Assembly: GCF_031877795.1 (NCBI RefSeq)
Contig: NC_133971.1
Location: 87,196,446 to 87,260,445 of the forward strand
Direction of reading: 5' to 3'
Length of the DNA: 64,000 nt
Origin: Strix aluco
Taxonomy: Eukaryota; Chordata; Aves; Strigiformes; Strigidae
The position numbers were made by a program, and so were the translations under genes. Of the stretch, positions 59,401-64,000 are shown in pieces; within the stretch, counting starts at the first letter, position 1; the number at the start of each line of letters is the position of its first letter. The notes below the pieces were generated by a model that was not told the origin of the DNA, did not search any database, and saw only the letters and a list, made by a program, of their open reading frames with translations.

Positions 59401-62400
59401 TAGCAGTTCATCTGTGCAAATGCTGGGGACAATGGCATCCAACAGACTCCTTTCAAGTAGCGGCATCCCTCTGTTTTTAATGCCAAAGCTGTATCTAGCT
59501 GCTGAAGACTTGGAAGTTGCTAGTTGCAACCAATCTTGTTTTGGAAGTGGGAGTGACACCTGAATATGCATAGACTGAAAACGGTGAGGGTGAAAGGTTC
59601 TCAGACTGAACAGTGAGAGGTGCAGGAGAGTAGACAGTCCCTGTGCCCTCAGCCTTTCTGTGTAGATTATTCTTACAGAAACTGTAAAGCACCAGAAGTA
59701 ACAGATTACTTAAGGGGGAAAAATGCTCCTGTTGCCCTGGTTAAAAGTATAATTATTTTCCCAAAAGTATCATCACTGGTTGAACAAGAATGCTGTCTGA
59801 TATGCTAGAGGCAGGATGTTCTGTTCAAAGGAGCTGCTTTTTTTGTTTTGTTTAAAGTAGTCAGTTATGCTGAAATATTAGTTTTGAGGTTAATATGGGA
59901 AGATGTAAGCTATCTTGTGGCAGATATTGAGAATAAGCACCATCTGAGAGGTCTCTTATACCTCTTAAAAAAGACATTCCATACTTTCCAACCTTGCCTT
60001 CCCTTTGCAGATGACTGTTAAGAAAATAGGTGAAGGTAGGATATTTAATACTTGTTCCTCCTATAATTTTCAAGACAGTTATTTTCCAGGGAGTGATCTT
60101 TATCACTCTTTGTGTAATCATTAAGGTTAAAGATGACAGTCATAGTTCAGGGCCTTCTAGTAAACTCCAGCCTGTTGTACTTTCATTTGCACCCACCCTT
60201 ACTTTCATCCATATCTGTTAGTTACTGAAGCCTAATCTCCCATATTGTGTGTCCTGATCTCTGAATGTGGCAGATTCTTTTCAGAATGAACAGCTTCAAC
60301 ATTATTGCTTTGGATGCTTTAGAACAGAAAAAAACCAACTTCTTCATTCTTCCTGCCCCGAAGTTGGGTCCTGTGTGTACTTAAAGGTACAAAGATACAG
60401 AGTTTAGTTTTCTATTGCAGTAATCCCAACAAGAATGTGTACTGCTTTCTTTTGTGGGTGTCCTGTGAGCCAATTTAGTTGAGATTATCCATGTCTTTCT
60501 ACATCAAATGGTACAAACATTACCTCTGTGAAACATTACCTTCATGAAACTGAGTTCCTCTTTTAAGAACCAAGAAAGCAGTAGACAATAATATGGTAGT
60601 ATTCAATTTTGAAAAAACACAGACTAACAGAGTTGGGAAAAATAATCCAAGTTGCATAGTAGGTATGTATTAATGGTATCAAAAGTGTTAGACACTTCAG
60701 ACTGGTGTAACTCTGAAGGGCTTGGAATTTAAATAGATACTGGAGGTGAAATCTGGGGGCTGAAATGTGACAAAATACCCCAAACTGGGGAATGATGTTT
60801 GTGATTGATCCTGTTAACTTCTGAGTTTGAACTGAATACCTCTGGGGATGGTTATCTTCCTGGCTAAGTGTTGCAGGACTCTTGGGTGAAATCAGTATTT
60901 TAGGAGTAACTTGCAATGGGATGACTGTGCTTTTAAAATAAAAGAGAGGGATGTGCTTAACAGAATGCATGAAGATACTTAATTGAAAAGAGTGCAACTT
61001 ATAAAGAAGTAATACTGGAATCTGTGGGATACAGTAGTCATTAATCTTGGTTATTGACTAAACTGAGAATGTGCAGTGTGTTACTGGACAGAGCGGAGTT
61101 TTGGGGCATCCAATGAAGTACCCTGTTTGTGGAGTGAGAAGGTGGTCCTCTCTGTTGCTCTGTGGCAACATCTGGAAAAGGCCCTTCATTTTTATAGCCC
61201 TGAAGTTCACATTTGTGGTGAACAAACAGATAAAATAAACAAGCAGAGGAAAAGGGTAGAGAGGAGATGGACTGACAGAAACAATAGGACAAGTAGGCGT
61301 TTTTATCCTGTCAGGATAGCAATTACGGCTCTATGGGCTGCTGTTGGTTTGCAATTTACTGTATGCATTGAGGGAGAAGAGAATTTCTGATCTTTATAAT
61401 TTAGAATCATGATGGTGATTAGCCACAGAAGAAATCAATACGTTTCATGTTCAAATTGAGTTTACCAACTTGATTATTACACCCCCTACTTGAGATTTAT
61501 TTTGAAAGCCAATTGGAATATTCTGCTAGAGCACTGCTTGCTGCTTATTGTAGCAATGTGAGCTATATTGAGTATGGCACACTGGAGATCTCTGATCTAC
61601 TGCCTTGTTTCATCCAAAATTTAATTCAAAGTACTGGTATTTTACTTCAGCAGCCTTATATTTTCTGGTTCAAATGTGACTTGCTTGGAACTGTATTTCT
61701 GCTTTTGTGTTAATCATGCGATTTACAGTGTTTTACAAGTACATTTGCCATTCAAAGATCTTGCAAATCAAGGTAATTAAAAATGGCAACTTAATAGATG
61801 AGATTGTAGAGTAACCATTAATGGAGAGGGCAAGCTGATGTTAATTCCTATGCAGAACATCACTGAAAGCAGATGTAAGTTCTCTTTGAATTCCAAGAGC
61901 AATGGGAGTAAAGGCTGAAAACAACGTGGGTAGCAAGGTAGAGAAGCAGAGCACTGAAGTGATAGGAAGATGTGGAGAAGCCAAGAAGTGACAGCTGAGA
62001 CACAGACACAATCAAGATTGAGCATTAGATCGAACTAAGATAATGGATTCCTTTAGATGACTTAATTCAGGATAGGGTTGGGGAATCTTGCTCAGAGAAG
62101 ATACAAACTTCAGTTGTATTTATGATCATGATGAGGAGAGAAACAAGATGGAGAGTTTACTGCAAAGCTTACATTCAAGTGTAAATTATTTGAAGCAAGT
62201 ACAACCTTTCCATTTTGTGTCTGAATTTCTAAGACAGTAGGTACTTAGGCAGAGTGATACAGGCAGTGAACAGTGATAAAAATTTACTTGAGTCTGACTC
62301 TAGTAAAAGAGTGGATAGGATAGTAGAAATCTGAGTTTAGTGATTGTGACAAAAAAAGAGTGGTGAAAAAGTTGCACTGGCAGACCCTGTGGAGTAAAAC

Positions 62401-64000
62401 ACTCAGTAACAAGACCATAGTGGTATGGGTTATAGAAATGGGAGAACAATTCCTTGTCTTGTGGTTCCAATTAAAAACTTACAAATTGAAGAGGACATCA
62501 CAGATTTAAACAATAGAAAACACAGCAAGTTGAATGTGCTGTGGAGACCTGTGCTTGTGGAGACCTGTGCAGGGAAAAGTGATTTGATTTTGATTGGTCC
62601 TCCTGATGTGACATTTTTGGAAACCAAGGGACACCAGAATGAGAATGCAGTGACTGTGTGCTGTATTGAAGGATGCAGCGAGTTCATAAGCAGAAAGTGT
62701 TCTGTTTCACTTAACCAAAAGAAGGATTTTAGTGACCAAGGTCAGCCTATTTTTTGAGAATTAGAAGAAGAAATTACTAAATCTGCTCAATGATACTTGC
62801 TAGTCATAAGAAACGGAAATCTGAATTAGAAAGGCCTGTATTGCACCAGTATGGCCTTTCATATCTGCAGTATTTAAATTACTTAGAAAAGTCTGCATGT
62901 GCTTTACAAAGTCCTTCCCTCCATACAGTTAAAGAAATAAGCCTGGCATAAGTCATCTTATTTGTACTTTTTGAAGCTGGAGCTAAATCACAGGGTCTCC
63001 ATTTTACTATTTTTTTATTTATTTCTTTATTCAAAGTGCTTCAGGCTTGCTAGGCCTTTTCACTTAAAATTGCAGTACAGAATAGTTGAAACTTAAAAGT
63101 GATAGTTGCTTGGAGCCAAACTTCGAAGAGGATTTTGTGGCTTCAAAGCTTTGTCATTCCTGACAATCTTTGTGGCACCACCGCTGTAAAACTGTGCATC
63201 AGTAATTTTTTAAATTTGATACTTCAGCTGTGGTATAGTTCTTACTACTTTCTTCTTTTGACTTTTCTAAAGTGTTACTCTCCATTGGCCAAAAGGATTT
63301 TTAAGCAACTATCTTATAACTATGTTGTATTTGACATGAAAAGGTGCTGTGCAGAAAGTGGGAAGTTAGATTTAAGCATCATCTAGAGAATAGGCCTGGG
63401 ATGCTGATGAGCTGTCTTTTAACAAAGTCCTTATTTCATATCATGCCTGTAGTACATTTTCCTAAAGCTTTAACAAGCTGTGGGTTTTGTAGGCTTTTGT
63501 TTTTCACTTCTGTGAGCAGGAAGGGTATGAATGCTGTGAATCTGGGTGGCTTGCATGCCTGAGTTGTGGAATCGAGGACTGCTCCAGCTTTTCAGAAACG
63601 CCTCTGCGTGGGGAAGGGGATCCTACTGGTGCTTGAGGAGATGTGGTGAGGAGCAAGTGCATTATTCAGGTTAGGAACACAAGAGCATGTGGTCAGAAAG
63701 GACATTGATGTGGCTAGTTAAATTTCTTCGGAGGCTGATAAAATGCAGAATAGTGTAATGTTCAGTTAAGCATGATGTGGCTAAATAATACCTCTGAACC
63801 TGCCCTTAAGCTAAGACTCTTCCAAGTAGGAGCTGGGCTGTAGGGGTTACCAGTAGATATAATGGCAAAATATAACCTTTCTTATAGGTGGGTTGAGACT
63901 TGCTGGACTTACATTTACAGATTAAAGGCTGGAACCTGCCTCCCGACTTCTCTTTAGCCTGGTTTGGAGTGACATTCCGATGTACACAGCTCTCTGTTCT

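Noticed and set aside
60563..60997. 144-codon open frame on the minus strand
   Set aside because: No recognisable domain, AT-rich codon content, and a length reachable by chance in this window; no splice or promoter context.
62425..62757. 110-codon open frame with a protein-like look (KSDLILIGPPDVTFLETKG)
   Set aside because: It does not match hinderin or any family I know, includes a 16-bp tandem duplication, and is within chance length.

Overview
The window is a piece of vertebrate nuclear genome, most likely from a bird. The reasons are long AT-rich introns with sparse repeats, a CR1 LINE with the typical avian CR1 3' end, and a solo ERV-type LTR of a kind common in bird genomes. No bacterial, phage, CRISPR or organellar features were seen. 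I found no undescribed defence or mobile system. The most unusual content is the splice-site architecture of one gene and the promoter it shares with its neighbour.

Layout: two protein-coding genes lie head-to-head across a CpG island (about 13.37-14.60 kb). To the left, on the minus strand, is the 5' part of TPGS2 (tubulin polyglutamylase complex subunit 2): exon 1 at 13810-13738, exon 2 at 9268-9189, exon 3 at 1848-1761 and exon 4 at 511-380. The rest of the gene lies beyond the left edge. To the right, on the plus strand, is the 5' part of KIAA1328 (hinderin): exon 1 at 14202-14253, exon 2 at 20839-20874, exon 3 at 22453-22592, exon 4 at 26527-26621 and exon 5 at 35097-35212. The reading frame stays open through each set of exons (124 and 146 complete codons). 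The same head-to-head pair is known on human 18q12.2, and I recall the region mapping to chicken chromosome Z. That mapping is from memory.

The start codons are 391 bp apart. The promoter between them holds three ZNF143/THAP11-like motifs, an inverted CCAAT box, GC boxes and a YY1-like motif over the KIAA1328 start codon. It also holds a GT/G13/CA inverted tract that could adopt non-B DNA.

Two KIAA1328 introns look U12-type (minor spliceosome). Intron 1 starts GTATCCTT and has a CCTTTAAC branch site 15 nt before its AG. Intron 5 starts ATATCCTTT, the AT-AC class, and runs to the right edge (more than 28.7 kb) with no recognisable next exon. Intron 1 also contains an LTR split by a 5'-truncated, disabled CR1 element (15552-18337).

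The remaining sequence (0-13 kb outside exons, and 35-64 kb) is intron with microsatellites, poly-T tracts and faint old interspersed repeats (MIR-like, old CR1). A pair of about 100-bp related copies lies in TPGS2 intron 2. Almost all other open reading frames are chance or antisense frames.
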